A stretch of 64,000 bases of DNA. Source: Pseudomonadota bacterium. GTDB lineage: Bacteria; Pseudomonadota; Alphaproteobacteria; Rhizobiales; Aestuariivirgaceae. The notes beneath the pieces are model-generated. The model searched no databases. It saw nothing but the letters and a program-made list of their open reading frames with translations, and was not told the origin of the DNA. The position numbers and the translations under genes were made by a program. Within the stretch, counting starts at the first letter, position 1; each line of letters starts with the position of its first letter. The stretch is taken from positions 19,936 to 83,935 of the forward strand of contig JAIUNJ010000011.1 in assembly GCA_020161855.1 (NCBI GenBank), read 5' to 3'. Positions 24,838 through 36,932 of this stretch are shown piece after piece.

Positions 24838-24861
24838 AGCCCGGACCGAAAGGTCCGGGCT
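24838..24861. terminator. Bidirectional terminator between ohr and the PEP-hydrolase-like gene
   Basis: A perfect 10-bp stem, AGCCCGGACC (24838-24847) with GGTCCGGGCT (24852-24861), around a GAAA loop. TTTG follows on the plus strand, and AAAAAAA at 24828-24834 provides a T-run for the minus-strand gene. Confidence 0.85.
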
Positions 24862-24903
24862 TTGTCATTGGTTCCTTCGCCCTGCCGGGGGAAGGCTTGC
24901 GAC

Positions 24904-25737
24904 TCACTTGAACTTCAGCGCCTTGAAGGCCCGCGTCTGCTCCGTCAGCGCGGTTTCGACCGGCAGCCGCTCCATCGAAGACGCGCCATAGAAGCCATGG
25001 CAGTTCTTCGTATTGTCGAAGATGTACTGCGCGTCGTCAGGCATGGAGACGGGCCCGCCATGCACGATGATGATGGCGTCCTTGTTGACCTTGAGGGCGG
25101 CCTCGGCCCACTCATCGACAAGTGCAGGGCAGTCCTTGAGCTTGAGCGAGGTCTTGGAACCAATGGCGCCACCCGTCGTCAGGCCGAGATGGCAGACGAT
25201 GATGTCGGCGCCGGCCTTGGCCATGGCCGCCGATTCCGCGGCGTTGAAGACATAAGGCGTGGTCAGCATGTCCTTGCTGTGGGCGAGCTTGATCATGTCG
25301 ACCTCAAGCCCATAGGACATGCCGGTCTCTTCAAGATTGGCCCGCAAGACGCCATCGATCAGGCCGACGGTCGGGAAATTCTGTACGCCCGAGAAGCCGA
25401 GATGCTTGAGATCGTCGAGGAAGGCATCAAAGATGCAGAAAGGATCGGTGCCGTTGACACCCGCTATGACGGGCGTGTGGCGGGTGACGGGCAGCACCTC
25501 GCGCGCCATCTCCTTCACGATGTCATTGGCGTTGCCATAGGCCAGAACGCCTGACAGCGAGCCACGGCCGGCCATGCGATAGCGGCCGGAATTGTAGATG
25601 ACGATGAGGTCGATGCCGCCCTCTTCCTCGCATTTGGCCGAAAGCCCGGTGCCGGCACCACCGCCCACAATGGGCGCGCGGCGGCGCTTCATGTCCTGGA
25701 ACTTCTCCATCAGGGCCTTGCGTTCAAAACGTGGCAC
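24904..25737 (-). CDS. Phosphoenolpyruvate hydrolase-family TIM-barrel protein
   Basis: A 277-residue protein of the PEP_hydrolase family (PF09370), a TIM barrel of uncertain chemistry. Characteristic stretches are [39 protein letters not shown] (split across 22-60), [34 protein letters not shown] and [16 protein letters not shown]. Homologues usually sit beside a Tm-1-like/UPF0261 gene or are fused to it; here that partner is missing and adenine deaminase lies 33 bp upstream on the same strand. The substrate is unknown. Confidence 0.82.
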   Translation of the reverse strand: MPRFERKALMEKFQDMKRRRAPIVGGGAGTGLSAKCEEEGGIDLIVIYNSGRYRMAGRGSLSGVLAYGNANDIVKEMAREVLPVTRHTPVIAGVNGTDPFCIFDAFLDDLKHLGFSGVQNFPTVGLIDGVLRANLEETGMSYGLEVDMIKLAHSKDMLTTPYVFNAAESAAMAKAGADIIVCHLGLTTGGAIGSKTSLKLKDCPALVDEWAEAALKVNKDAIIIVHGGPVSMPDDAQYIFDNTKNCHGFYGASSMERLPVETALTEQTRAFKALKFK

Positions 25738-25770
25738 GGGTCTTTCTCCTTGGTCTTTCCGTTGAAGGCG

Positions 25771-27504
25771 TCAGGTGGTTTCGGCGGGTATGCCACCCGG
25801 GTTCTCGACAAAATCGAACTTCTCGACGTCGACGATGCCGCGATCAGTGATCTTGAGATGGGGGATAACCGGAAGCGGCAGGAAGGCCACCTGCAGGAAG
25901 GGCTCGGCCAGCTTGGTGCCGAGCGAGCGCGCCGCAAGGCGCAGGGGCGAAAGCGCCAGCCGCACAGCCTCGAAGGTCTTGTCGCTCATGAGGCCGGCGA
26001 TGGGCAGTGCCAGTTCCGACAGGATCTCGCCGTTGCGGACCACGACGAAGCCGCCATCAAGGGCGATGAGGCGGTTGACGGCGATAGCCATGTCAGCCTC
26101 GCTGACGCCGATCACCGTGATGTTGTGGCAGTCATGGCCGACAGTGGAGGCGATGGCGCCGCTGAGAAGGCCAAAGCCCGAGACGAAACCGGTGTTGATA
26201 TTGCCGTTGACGCCGTGACGCTCGACGACGGCAACCTTGATCACATCCTGCTTGGTGTCGTGGCCGACGATGCCGTTCGAGCAAGGCAGGTTGCGGCGGA
26301 ATTTCTGGGTGATGATGCGGCCCGGCGTGACACCGATCACGGGCACACTGTTGCCGGTGCCGCGGACGATGAAATTCATCTCGCTGACCGGCGTGGCTTT
26401 GACGCTCTTGAGGCCGACGGGCGGCATGATCTTGCGGGTTTCAAAAATCTTGTCGGTGACCAGCCGGCCCGCGGCAAAAACCTTGCCGACCTTGCAGCTT
26501 TCGAGAGAGTCGATGATGCAGAGATCGGCGCGCCAGCCGGGCGCCACAAGGCCGCGATCACGCAGGCCGAAGATACGGGCGGCCGAGATGCTGGCGGCAC
26601 GGTAGGTAGCCAGCGGCTGCGCGCCCGAACGGATGGCGGTGCGGATCATGAAGTCGATATGGCCCTCGTCGGCGATATCGAGCGGGTTACGGTCATCGGT
26701 GCAGAGCGCGATGTAGGGCGAATGACGCTCGGTGATGAGGGCGGCGAGATTGCGCAGGTCCTTCGAGACAGAGCCTTCGCGGATCAGGATCTGCATGCCC
26801 TTGGAGAGCTTCTCCAGCGCCTCCGGCATGGACGTGGTTTCATGGTCAGTGCGGATGCCGGCGGTCAGATAGGCGTTGAGGTCATTGCCGGTGACCAGCG
26901 GCGCGTGGCCGTCAATATGCTTGCCCTGGAACAGCGCGAGTTTCTCGAGGCAGTCATTGTCGGCGTTGATGACGCCGGGGAAGTTCATGAACTCGGCGAG
27001 GCCCAGCACCTTCTTGTGATAGATGAAGGGGGCAAGGTCAGCGGCGGTGAGGCGCGCGCCCGAGGTTTCGAGATGGGTGGCCGGCACGCAGCTCGAGAGC
27101 TGGACGCGCAGGTCCATGATCATGTTCTCAGCGGAGAGCAGGAAGTAACGGATGCCTTCTGCCCCCAGCACATTGGCGATCTCATGGGGATCGCAGATGG
27201 CGGTGGTGACACCATGGGGGAGCACGCAGCGCTCAAACTCCTGCGGGGTGACCAGCGATGATTCGACATGGAGATGGGTGTCTATGAAGCCCGGCACAAT
27301 GATCTGGCCGGTGACATTGATCTCGGTCTTGCCCTGATAGGTGCCCCTGGTGCCAACGATGCGGTCGCCCGCGATGGCGACATCCGACGGCACGAGTTCC
27401 CCGGTGACGAGATCAAAGATGGTGCCGCCCTTGAGCACCAGGTCGGCGGGCTCACGCCCTGCCCCTTGCGCAATTGCAGAACGCAATGCGGTCTTGTTGA
27501 ACAC
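25771..27504 (-). CDS. ade: Adenine deaminase (Ade-type amidohydrolase)
   Basis: A metal-dependent amidohydrolase of about 577 residues that converts adenine to hypoxanthine and ammonia. Motifs: the β-strand 1 site [11 protein letters not shown], then [40 protein letters not shown], and the C-terminal Ade domain with [12 protein letters not shown] and [14 protein letters not shown] place the start at GTG 27504 because [13 protein letters not shown] then begins the protein as in homologues, with GGACGG 5 nt upstream. In-frame GTG codons further up, to 27564, cannot be excluded. It is followed on the same strand by the PEP-hydrolase-like gene and is divergent from the glycogen operon; the 261 bp between 27505 and 27765 show no clear site. 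Confidence 0.9.
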   Translation of the reverse strand: MFNKTALRSAIAQGAGREPADLVLKGGTIFDLVTGELVPSDVAIAGDRIVGTRGTYQGKTEINVTGQIIVPGFIDTHLHVESSLVTPQEFERCVLPHGVTTAICDPHEIANVLGAEGIRYFLLSAENMIMDLRVQLSSCVPATHLETSGARLTAADLAPFIYHKKVLGLAEFMNFPGVINADNDCLEKLALFQGKHIDGHAPLVTGNDLNAYLTAGIRTDHETTSMPEALEKLSKGMQILIREGSVSKDLRNLAALITERHSPYIALCTDDRNPLDIADEGHIDFMIRTAIRSGAQPLATYRAASISAARIFGLRDRGLVAPGWRADLCIIDSLESCKVGKVFAAGRLVTDKIFETRKIMPPVGLKSVKATPVSEMNFIVRGTGNSVPVIGVTPGRIITQKFRRNLPCSNGIVGHDTKQDVIKVAVVERHGVNGNINTGFVSGFGLLSGAIASTVGHDCHNITVIGVSEADMAIAVNRLIALDGGFVVVRNGEILSELALPIAGLMSDKTFEAVRLALSPLRLAARSLGTKLAEPFLQVAFLPLPVIPHLKITDRGIVDVEKFDFVENPGGIPAETT

Positions 27505-27765
27505 GTTTGCCGTCCAATCGAATAAGTTGCCCACGCCCGCCACAAGGCACGACCCGGACAGCACGGCATCACGCAGGGCACAGACCGGACCGCACGCCTC
27601 CCACCGGCATGACGGACAGGCCGCTCATAGCACCATTTCCGCCTGCGAGTCTTGCCGGACGGCCAGGAATCCTGCGCGTCATGTCGCATTGCAACAGAAA
27701 GCTTGCCAGCAGCAACTCCTGCCTCTTTAATCGCATCTGTTTCAACACTGGGTTGGGGAGCCCCG

Positions 27766-30207
27766 ATGGCAGCTAAATCCGCACAAACGCAGGCCGAAAA
27801 GGTCAAAGCGCAGATTCTCGACAAGCTTACCTATGCCATTGGCAAGGATGCCATCGTGGCCAAGCGCCACGACTGGCTCAATGCCGGCATTCTTGCACTG
27901 CGGGATACGATCATCGACCGCTGGATGACCTCGACCCGGGACTCCTACAAGGCCCAGAGCAAGCGCGTCTATTATCTCTCGCTCGAGTTCCTCATCGGCC
28001 GCCTGCTGCGCGACGCCCTCAGCAATCTCGAACTCACCGGAGCCTATGACCAGGCCTTCCGCGAGCTCAACGTGGACCTGAGCCTCGTGGAAGAACTGGA
28101 GCCCGATGCGGCCCTCGGCAACGGCGGCCTGGGACGGCTCGCAGCCTGCTTCATGGAGAGCATGGCGAGCCTTGATATCCCGGCCTACGGCTATGGCATC
28201 CGCTACAGCCACGGCCTGTTCCGCCAGCTCATTACCGACGGCTGGCAGACGGAGCGCCCGGAGGACTGGCTGGAGAACGGCAACCCCTGGGAATTTCCGC
28301 GCCGCGAGGCCGCCTACAAGGTGGGCTTCTACGGCCACGTTGCCGGTGACGCGCTGGCCGACACGCGGCAGCGGCATTTCTGGCATCCGGGCGAAATGCT
28401 CATGGCTTCCGCCTATGACACGCCGATGGTGGGCTGGCGCGGCAAGCGCGTGAACACGCTGCGCCTGTGGACGGCGCGGGCCATCGACCCCATCCATCTC
28501 GATGCCTTCAACGTCGGCGACTATTCAGGCGCCCTCTCGGACTACAACAGGGCCGAGATCATCTCGCGCGTGCTCTACCCCGCCGACTCGACCCAGGCCG
28601 GGCAGGAACTGCGGCTGCGGCAGGAGTATTTCTTCACCTCGGCCTCGCTGCAGGACATCCTGCGGCGGCACCTGCAGCAATACCCCGACCTGACCAACCT
28701 GGCCGACAAGGCCGCGGTGCAGATGAACGACACGCATCCGGCCATTGCAGTTGCCGAACTCATGCGGCTGATGGTCGACGTCCATGGCGTGCCCTGGGCC
28801 AAGGCCATGGAAATCACCACGGCGGTGCTCTCCTACACCAACCACACGCTGCTGCCGGAAGCGCTGGAAAGCTGGCCGGTGCCGCTCATCGAACGCATGC
28901 TGCCGCGTCACATGCAGATCATCTACAACATCAACGAGGACCTGCTGAAGAAGGCCAAGGCCCTGCCGCAGGCAACGACGGAATTCCTCGCCTCCGTCTC
29001 GCTCATCGACGAGCACAACGACAAGCGGGTGCGCATGGGCCAGCTTGCCTTCGTCGGCTCGCACAGCATCAACGGTGTTTCGGCGCTCCATTCCGACCTG
29101 ATGCAGAAGACGGTGTTCCGCAATCTCGATGCGGTGCTGCCAGGGCGCATCAACAACAAGACCAACGGCATCACGCCGCGGCGCTGGCTCAATGGCTCGA
29201 ATCCAGAGCTTTCCAAGCTGCTGCATGAGGCGATCGGCGCAGACTTCCTCGGCAATGCCGAGCTTCTGGCCAAGGCCATTCCCATGGCCAAGGATGCGAG
29301 CTTCCGCGAACGCTTTGCCGCCATCAAGCGCGACAACAAGGCGGAGCTTTCCAACCTGATTGCCGCGAAGATCGGCGTGGCGACGAGCCCCGACTCCATG
29401 TTCGATGTGCAGATCAAGCGCATCCATGAATACAAGCGGCAGCTGCTCAACATCCTGGAGACGATCGCTCACTACGAGTTCCTGCGCGACTATCCCTCGC
29501 AGCCGGCCGCACCACGCGTGAAGATTTTCGCGGGCAAGGCAGCGGCAAGCTATGCCCAGGCCAAGCTCATCATCAAGCTCATCAATGACGTGGCCCATGT
29601 GGTGAACACCGACAGCCATGTGAAGGACCGGCTGAAGGTGGCCTTCATCCCCAACTATAATGTGAGCCTTGCCGAAGAGATTGTGCCGGCGGCCGACCTC
29701 TCCGAGCAGATCTCGACGGCGGGCATGGAAGCCTCGGGCACAGGCAACATGAAATTCGCCCTCAATGGCGCACTTACCATCGGCACGCTGGATGGCGCCA
29801 ATGTCGAGATCCGCGAGCATGTGGGTGCCGACAACTTCTTCCTCTTCGGGCTCGAGGCCCATGAGGTGGAAGAAATGCGCAAGAAGGGTGTCGATGGACG
29901 GGCCGCCGTGGAGAACACGCCGGCCCTCAAGCGCGTCTGCGAGGGGCTGCTTTCGGGGCGCTACTCCGACGGCGATACCGGACGCTACCGGCCCATCGTC
30001 GACAGCCTCTACAATGGCGACTGGTTCATGGTGGCGACCGACTTTGCCGCCTATGCCCGGACCCAGGCGGAAGTGGCCAGCCTGTGGGGCAATCATGACC
30101 GCTGGACAGAGAAGGCGATTCTCAATACGGTCAACATGGGTTGGTTTTCTTCCGACCGCACCATCCGGGACTACGCCCGCGACATTTGGGGCGTTCCGGT
30201 GGCCTGA
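27766..30207 (+). CDS. glgP: Glycogen/maltodextrin phosphorylase
   Basis: An 813-residue GT35 phosphorylase releasing glucose-1-phosphate from alpha-1,4-glucan ends. The PLP-binding lysine is K663 in [46 protein letters not shown] and [12 protein letters not shown] are family blocks. The start at 27766 follows GGGTTGGGGAG and gives normal length; the frame is open 38 codons further upstream. It is the first gene of the cluster glgP-glgB-glgC-glgA-pgm-glgX, arranged as in Agrobacterium. Confidence 0.97.
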   Translation: MAAKSAQTQAEKVKAQILDKLTYAIGKDAIVAKRHDWLNAGILALRDTIIDRWMTSTRDSYKAQSKRVYYLSLEFLIGRLLRDALSNLELTGAYDQAFRELNVDLSLVEELEPDAALGNGGLGRLAACFMESMASLDIPAYGYGIRYSHGLFRQLITDGWQTERPEDWLENGNPWEFPRREAAYKVGFYGHVAGDALADTRQRHFWHPGEMLMASAYDTPMVGWRGKRVNTLRLWTARAIDPIHLDAFNVGDYSGALSDYNRAEIISRVLYPADSTQAGQELRLRQEYFFTSASLQDILRRHLQQYPDLTNLADKAAVQMNDTHPAIAVAELMRLMVDVHGVPWAKAMEITTAVLSYTNHTLLPEALESWPVPLIERMLPRHMQIIYNINEDLLKKAKALPQATTEFLASVSLIDEHNDKRVRMGQLAFVGSHSINGVSALHSDLMQKTVFRNLDAVLPGRINNKTNGITPRRWLNGSNPELSKLLHEAIGADFLGNAELLAKAIPMAKDASFRERFAAIKRDNKAELSNLIAAKIGVATSPDSMFDVQIKRIHEYKRQLLNILETIAHYEFLRDYPSQPAAPRVKIFAGKAAASYAQAKLIIKLINDVAHVVNTDSHVKDRLKVAFIPNYNVSLAEEIVPAADLSEQISTAGMEASGTGNMKFALNGALTIGTLDGANVEIREHVGADNFFLFGLEAHEVEEMRKKGVDGRAAVENTPALKRVCEGLLSGRYSDGDTGRYRPIVDSLYNGDWFMVATDFAAYARTQAEVASLWGNHDRWTEKAILNTVNMGWFSSDRTIRDYARDIWGVPVA

Positions 30208-30218
30208 GGGGTGTGCGT

Positions 30219-32417
30219 ATGGCCGGACCGAAGTGGGTCTTGAGTGAATCTGCCGTCGAGGCCATTGCGCTGGGACGACACAACAACCCCTTCGATGTTC
30301 TCGGCCTTCAGCAAAGCGGCAAGACCTGGGTGGCCCGCTGTTTCGTGCCCCATGCCGAAGAGGTCACGGCCTGCACGCTGGACGGCAAGGAGATCGGCAA
30401 GCTTGCGCCACGCGGCAAGGACGGGTTCTTTGAAGGCCAGGTGACGCCTCCGGGGCGCGTGCCGCTGCGCTACCACTGCCGCAACGGCGGCGGCGCATGG
30501 GAGGTGACCGACGCCTATTCCTTCGGGCCTGTGCTGGGGCCCATGGACGACTATTACATCGGCGAAGGCAATCACCTGCGGCTCGATGACAAGCTCGGTG
30601 CGCATCTCATCCAGCATGAGGGCGCGGATGGCGTACATTTCGCGGTGTGGGCGCCCAATGCCGAACGGGTCTCGGTCAGCGGCGACTTCAACAGCTGGGA
30701 CGGCCGCATCCATGTGATGCGGCGGCGGCTCGATACCGGTGTGTGGGAAATCTTCGTGCCCGGCGCCACGGAAGGCCAGGGCTACAAGTTCGAGATCCTC
30801 GGGCCGGGCGGCGTGCGCCTGCCGCTCAAATCCGATCCCTTCGGCTTTGCCGCTGAACTGCGCCCCAACACCGCCTCGAAAGTGGCCCGCATCGACGGCT
30901 TCACATGGACGGACGCCGGCTATCTGGCGGAGCGCAGCCGGCGCGACCAGCGGCGCGTGCCCATGTCGATCTATGAGGTCCATGCCGGATCATGGCGGCG
31001 GGGCCGCGATAACCGCTTCCTCAGCTATGACGAACTGGCCGCGCAACTCATCAGCTACGTTACCGACATGGGCTTCACCCATATCGAGCTCCTGCCCGTC
31101 ACCGAGCATCCCTTCGATCCCTCCTGGGGCTATCAGCCGACGGGGCTCTTTGCGCCGACCTCACGCTTCGGCGATCCGGCGGGCTTTGCCCGCTTCGTCG
31201 ACAAGGCCCATGCGGCGGGGATCGGCATCATCCTCGACTGGGTGCCCGCGCATTTCCCGACGGACGAGCACGGGCTGGCGCATTTCGACGGCACGGCGCT
31301 CTATGAGCATGCCGACCCACGGCAGGGCTATCATCCCGACTGGAACACGGCGATCTACAATTTCGGGCGGCGCGAGGTGTCGTCCTTCCTGCTCAACAAC
31401 GCGCTGTTCTGGTGCGGCAAGTATCACATCGACGGCCTGCGCGTGGATGCCGTGGCCTCGATGCTCTACCTCGACTACTCACGCAAGGAAGGCGAATGGG
31501 TGCCCAACAAGCATGGCGGGCGCGAGAACCTTGAAGCCATCTCCTTCCTGCAGCGGGTGAACCACGAGGTCTACGGCCAGCATCCGGGTGTTGTGACCAT
31601 CGCGGAGGAATCGACCGCATTTCCCGGCGTCTCCAAGCCCACCAACAGCGGCGGCCTCGGCTTCGGCTTCAAGTGGAACATGGGTTTCATGCACGACACG
31701 CTCAATTACATGAAGCGTGACGCCATTCACCGGAAGCACCATCACAACGACCTGACCTTCGGCCTGCTCTATGCCTTTACCGAGAACTTCGTGCTGCCGC
31801 TGAGCCACGATGAGGTGGTGCATGGCAAGGGCTCGCTGCTGAGCAAGATGTCCGGCGATGACTGGCAGAAGTTCGCAACACTGCGCGCCTATCTCGCCTT
31901 CATGTGGGCCTATCCCGGCAAGAAGCTGCTCTTCATGGGCCAGGAATTCGCGCAATGGACCGAATGGGCCGACTCGCGCGGCCTCGACTGGCACCTGCTC
32001 GACGGCCTGCCGCATCTCGGCATGCAAAGCCTGGTGCGCGATCTCAACAAGACCTACACGCGAATCCCTGCCCTGCACGCCCGCGACTGCGAGGGCGAAG
32101 GCTTCGAATGGCTCATTGTCGACGACTACGAGAACTCGGTGTTCGCCTGGGCGCGCCATGCCGGAGACGGCAAGCGGCCCGTGGCGATCATCAGCAACTT
32201 CACGCCTGTGCCCCGCGAAAATTACATCCTGCCGCTGCCCAAGGCAGGGCGCTGGCACGAGGTGATCAACACGGACGCCCAAAGCTATTGGGGATCGGGC
32301 CGCGGCAACTTCGGAAACATCGAGGCGCGGCCAGAACCCTCACACGGCAAGCCAGCCTCGGCGCAGCTTTCCCTGCCGCCACTTTCAACGCTCTACTTCG
32401 TTTCAGAACAAGAATGA
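30219..32417 (+). CDS. glgB: 1,4-alpha-glucan branching enzyme
   Basis: A 732-residue GH13 enzyme making alpha-1,6 branches in glycogen. N-terminal tandem beta modules (N1 with NPFDVLGLQ, then CBM48 with [20 protein letters not shown]) precede the barrel. The catalytic triad is D410 ([10 protein letters not shown]), E463 (IAEEST) and D531 ([10 protein letters not shown]), each five positions from the E. coli numbers. The gene starts 11 bp after glgP. Confidence 0.97.
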   Translation: MAGPKWVLSESAVEAIALGRHNNPFDVLGLQQSGKTWVARCFVPHAEEVTACTLDGKEIGKLAPRGKDGFFEGQVTPPGRVPLRYHCRNGGGAWEVTDAYSFGPVLGPMDDYYIGEGNHLRLDDKLGAHLIQHEGADGVHFAVWAPNAERVSVSGDFNSWDGRIHVMRRRLDTGVWEIFVPGATEGQGYKFEILGPGGVRLPLKSDPFGFAAELRPNTASKVARIDGFTWTDAGYLAERSRRDQRRVPMSIYEVHAGSWRRGRDNRFLSYDELAAQLISYVTDMGFTHIELLPVTEHPFDPSWGYQPTGLFAPTSRFGDPAGFARFVDKAHAAGIGIILDWVPAHFPTDEHGLAHFDGTALYEHADPRQGYHPDWNTAIYNFGRREVSSFLLNNALFWCGKYHIDGLRVDAVASMLYLDYSRKEGEWVPNKHGGRENLEAISFLQRVNHEVYGQHPGVVTIAEESTAFPGVSKPTNSGGLGFGFKWNMGFMHDTLNYMKRDAIHRKHHHNDLTFGLLYAFTENFVLPLSHDEVVHGKGSLLSKMSGDDWQKFATLRAYLAFMWAYPGKKLLFMGQEFAQWTEWADSRGLDWHLLDGLPHLGMQSLVRDLNKTYTRIPALHARDCEGEGFEWLIVDDYENSVFAWARHAGDGKRPVAIISNFTPVPRENYILPLPKAGRWHEVINTDAQSYWGSGRGNFGNIEARPEPSHGKPASAQLSLPPLSTLYFVSEQE

Positions 32418-32435
32418 CGACAATGGGGGAAATCA

Positions 32436-33698
32436 ATGACAGGAAAATCGAAGCACGCGCCGCTTGCGCGTGATGCCATGGCATATGTGCTGGCGGGCGG
32501 ACGCGGCTCGCGGCTGATGGAACTGACGGACCGGCGGGCCAAGCCGGCCGTGCCCTTCGGCGGCAAATCGCGCATCATCGACTTCGCCCTTTCCAACGCC
32601 GTCAATTCCGGCATCCGCCGCATCGGCGTCGCCACGCAATACAAGGCCCACAGCCTGATCCGGCATCTGCAGCGCGGCTGGACCTTCCTGCGGCCCGAGC
32701 GCAACGAAGGCTTCGACATCCTGCCCGCCTCACAGCGCGTTTCCGAGGACCAATGGTATGCCGGTACGGCGGATGCCGTGTACCAGAACCTCGACATCAT
32801 CCTCACCTACAAGCCGAAATACATTGTGATCCTTGCCGGCGATCACATCTACAAGATGGACTATGAGCTGATGCTGCAGCAGCACGTGGACTCAGGTGCT
32901 GATGTCACCATTGGCTGCCTTGAGGTGCCGCGCATGGAGGCCACGGGCTTCGGCGTCATGCATGTGGACACCAAGGACCGCATCACCGCCTTTGTCGAGA
33001 AGCCAAAGGATCCGCCGGGCCTGCCCGACAATCCCGACATGGCGCTGGCCTCCATGGGGATCTACGTCTTCGAGATGGACTTCCTTGCCGGCCTCCTGCG
33101 CCGCGATGCCGCCGACAAGAAATCGTCGCGCGATTTCGGCAAGGATATCATCCCCTATGTGGTGAACAACGGCAAAGCCGTGGCGCACCGCTTCAACAAA
33201 TCCTGCGTGCGCTCCGACCTCGAACTCGAATCCTACTGGCGCGACGTGGGCACGGTCGATGCCTATTGGGAGGCGAATGTGGACCTCACCGATACGGTGC
33301 CGAAGCTCGACCTCTATGACCAGAACTGGCCGATCTGGACCCACGGTGAAGTGACGCCACCCGCCAAGTTCGTGCATGACCTGGAAGGGCGGCGCGGCCT
33401 TGCCGTGGCCTCGCTGGTGTCGGGTGGCTGCGTGGTTTCGGGTGCCGCCATCCGGCGATCGCTGCTGTTCACCAATGTGCGGGTCAACTCCTTTACGACG
33501 CTGGAAGAAGTGGTGGCGCTGCCGCGTGTCACCGTCGGGCGCAATTGCATCCTAAAGAAGGTGGTGATCGACAGCGATGTGATCGTGCCGGAGGGCCTTG
33601 TGGTGGGCGAAGATCCGGAAATCGACGCCAAGCGCTTCCGGCGGACGGAAGGCGGAGTGTGCCTGATCACCAAACCGATGTTGGACAGGCTCGGCTGA
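32436..33698 (+). CDS. glgC: Glucose-1-phosphate adenylyltransferase (ADP-glucose pyrophosphorylase)
   Basis: A 420-residue enzyme producing ADP-glucose from ATP and glucose-1-phosphate, the committed step of glycogen synthesis, usually controlled allosterically by fructose-6-phosphate or pyruvate. The nucleotidyltransferase signature is [27 protein letters not shown] (17-43, split here), with [26 protein letters not shown] and, in the C-terminal beta-helix domain, [18 protein letters not shown]. It starts 18 bp after glgB. The 181 bp before glgA hold no recognisable gene. Confidence 0.97.
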   Translation: MTGKSKHAPLARDAMAYVLAGGRGSRLMELTDRRAKPAVPFGGKSRIIDFALSNAVNSGIRRIGVATQYKAHSLIRHLQRGWTFLRPERNEGFDILPASQRVSEDQWYAGTADAVYQNLDIILTYKPKYIVILAGDHIYKMDYELMLQQHVDSGADVTIGCLEVPRMEATGFGVMHVDTKDRITAFVEKPKDPPGLPDNPDMALASMGIYVFEMDFLAGLLRRDAADKKSSRDFGKDIIPYVVNNGKAVAHRFNKSCVRSDLELESYWRDVGTVDAYWEANVDLTDTVPKLDLYDQNWPIWTHGEVTPPAKFVHDLEGRRGLAVASLVSGGCVVSGAAIRRSLLFTNVRVNSFTTLEEVVALPRVTVGRNCILKKVVIDSDVIVPEGLVVGEDPEIDAKRFRRTEGGVCLITKPMLDRLG

Positions 33699-33879
33699 AG
33701 GAGAACTGGGGAGAAATGGCCGGCGGGATTGATGCCTTTGGGGGTGATAGTGACTGCACGTCAGGGAGCCCTGCTGCCGCTGCGGAACGCCGCTTGAATC
33801 TGCAAGGCCAAGGACGCAAAGCTGGATCCGGGTTTCGTGCCGCATTTGCACGGACTGACGAGATGAAAGCCGCTCCCTG

Positions 33880-35307
33880 ATGCACGTTCTCTCCGTTGCC
33901 TCCGAAGTCTATCCGCTGGTGAAGACCGGCGGGCTTGCCGATGTGGTGGGCGCCCTGCCAGCGGCATTGAAGCCGCATAAAGTGGACATGCGTGTGCTGG
34001 TGCCGGGCTATCCGGCCGTTATGGCAGCGCTGACCCAGGGCAAGGTCATCCATGGCTATGACGATCTTTTCGGCGCGGCGGCAAAGATCATAAGAGGCGA
34101 AGTCCATGGCATGGACATCCTCGCCATCGATGCACCCCATCTCTACGACCGGCCCGGCAACATCTATCTCGGCCCCGACGGCCGCGACTGGCCCGACAAC
34201 GCCATCCGCTTCGCGGCCCTTTCCACTGTTGCCGCCGACATCGGCCGGGGCGCCATCGCCGGATACCAACCCGATCTCCTGCATCTGCACGACTGGCAGG
34301 CGGCCCTTGCCGCCGTCGACCTGCGCTACCGTGGCGGACCGCGCAGCATGCTGACGGTGCACAATATCGCCTTTCAGGGACAGTTCCCCGCTTCGATCTT
34401 CCCGCGCCTCGGGTTGCCGGTCGCGGCCTATGCGATGGATGGCCTCGAATACTACGGCAATGTCGGCTTCCTGAAGGGCGGACTGGCAACGGCTGATCTC
34501 ATCACCACGGTGTCACCGACCTATGCCCGGGAAATCTGCACGCCGGAATATGGCATGGGGCTCGACGGGCTGCTGCGGGCGCGGCGGCAGGTGACGCATG
34601 GCATCGTCAACGGCATCGACACGACTGTCTGGGATCCGGGCAAGGATGAAAGCCTCGCCGCCACCTATACGGCGCGCAGCCTGAGCAAGCGCCCCATGAA
34701 CAAGCGGGCACTGGAGGCGCAGTTCAATCTTGAATCGGGTGACGGCATCATTCACGGCGTGGTGAGCCGCCTCACCTGGCAGAAGGGTCTCGACATCCTG
34801 ACGGCGATGCTGGACGGGCTGGTGGCGACGGGAGCCCGCCTGGCCCTGGTGGGCACCGGCGAGGCCGGTATCGAGAATGCCATCAAGGCCGCTGCACAAC
34901 GGCATCCGGGCCGCATCGGCGTGATCATGAGATATGACGAGGCCATCTCGCATCTCGTGCAGGGCGGGGCCGACACGATGCTCGTGCCATCACGCTTCGA
35001 GCCCTGCGGCCTCACCCAGCTCTACGGACTGCGCTATGGCTGCGTTCCCATTGTGGCGCGGACCGGCGGGCTTGCCGACACGGTGATCGACGCCAACGAG
35101 GCGGCCCTTTCGGCGGGCGTTGCCACCGGCTTCCAGTTCTCGCCCGTGGACGAGCCTTCCCTGCAGAACGCGCTGCAACGCGCGGCCACGCTTTTCGCAC
35201 AGCCAAAGCAATGGAGTCTCATGCAGCGCAACGGCATGGGTGCCGATGTCTCGTGGGAGAAGAGTGCTGAGCACTACACAGCGCTTTACCGGTCACTGAA
35301 GGAATGA
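33880..35307 (+). CDS. glgA: Glycogen synthase (ADP-glucose, GT5)
   Basis: A 475-residue GT-B glycosyltransferase extending alpha-1,4 chains from ADP-glucose. The N-terminal nucleotide-sugar loop is VKTGGLADVVGALP (K15); GIVNGIDTTVWDP lies mid-protein and the catalytic-region motif VPSRFEPCGLTQLYGLRYG near the end of domain 2, followed by ARTGGLADTVID. The start coincides with the first ATG compatible with the family's VLSVASEVYPL. pgm follows after 3 bp. Confidence 0.97.
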   Translation: MHVLSVASEVYPLVKTGGLADVVGALPAALKPHKVDMRVLVPGYPAVMAALTQGKVIHGYDDLFGAAAKIIRGEVHGMDILAIDAPHLYDRPGNIYLGPDGRDWPDNAIRFAALSTVAADIGRGAIAGYQPDLLHLHDWQAALAAVDLRYRGGPRSMLTVHNIAFQGQFPASIFPRLGLPVAAYAMDGLEYYGNVGFLKGGLATADLITTVSPTYAREICTPEYGMGLDGLLRARRQVTHGIVNGIDTTVWDPGKDESLAATYTARSLSKRPMNKRALEAQFNLESGDGIIHGVVSRLTWQKGLDILTAMLDGLVATGARLALVGTGEAGIENAIKAAAQRHPGRIGVIMRYDEAISHLVQGGADTMLVPSRFEPCGLTQLYGLRYGCVPIVARTGGLADTVIDANEAALSAGVATGFQFSPVDEPSLQNALQRAATLFAQPKQWSLMQRNGMGADVSWEKSAEHYTALYRSLKE

Positions 35308-36927
<1,620 letters not shown>

Positions 36928-36932
36928 CAGCC

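Noticed and set aside
33699-33879. Possible gene between glgC and glgA
   Set aside because: The only frames there run out of neighbouring genes, without ribosome-binding sites or recognisable motifs.
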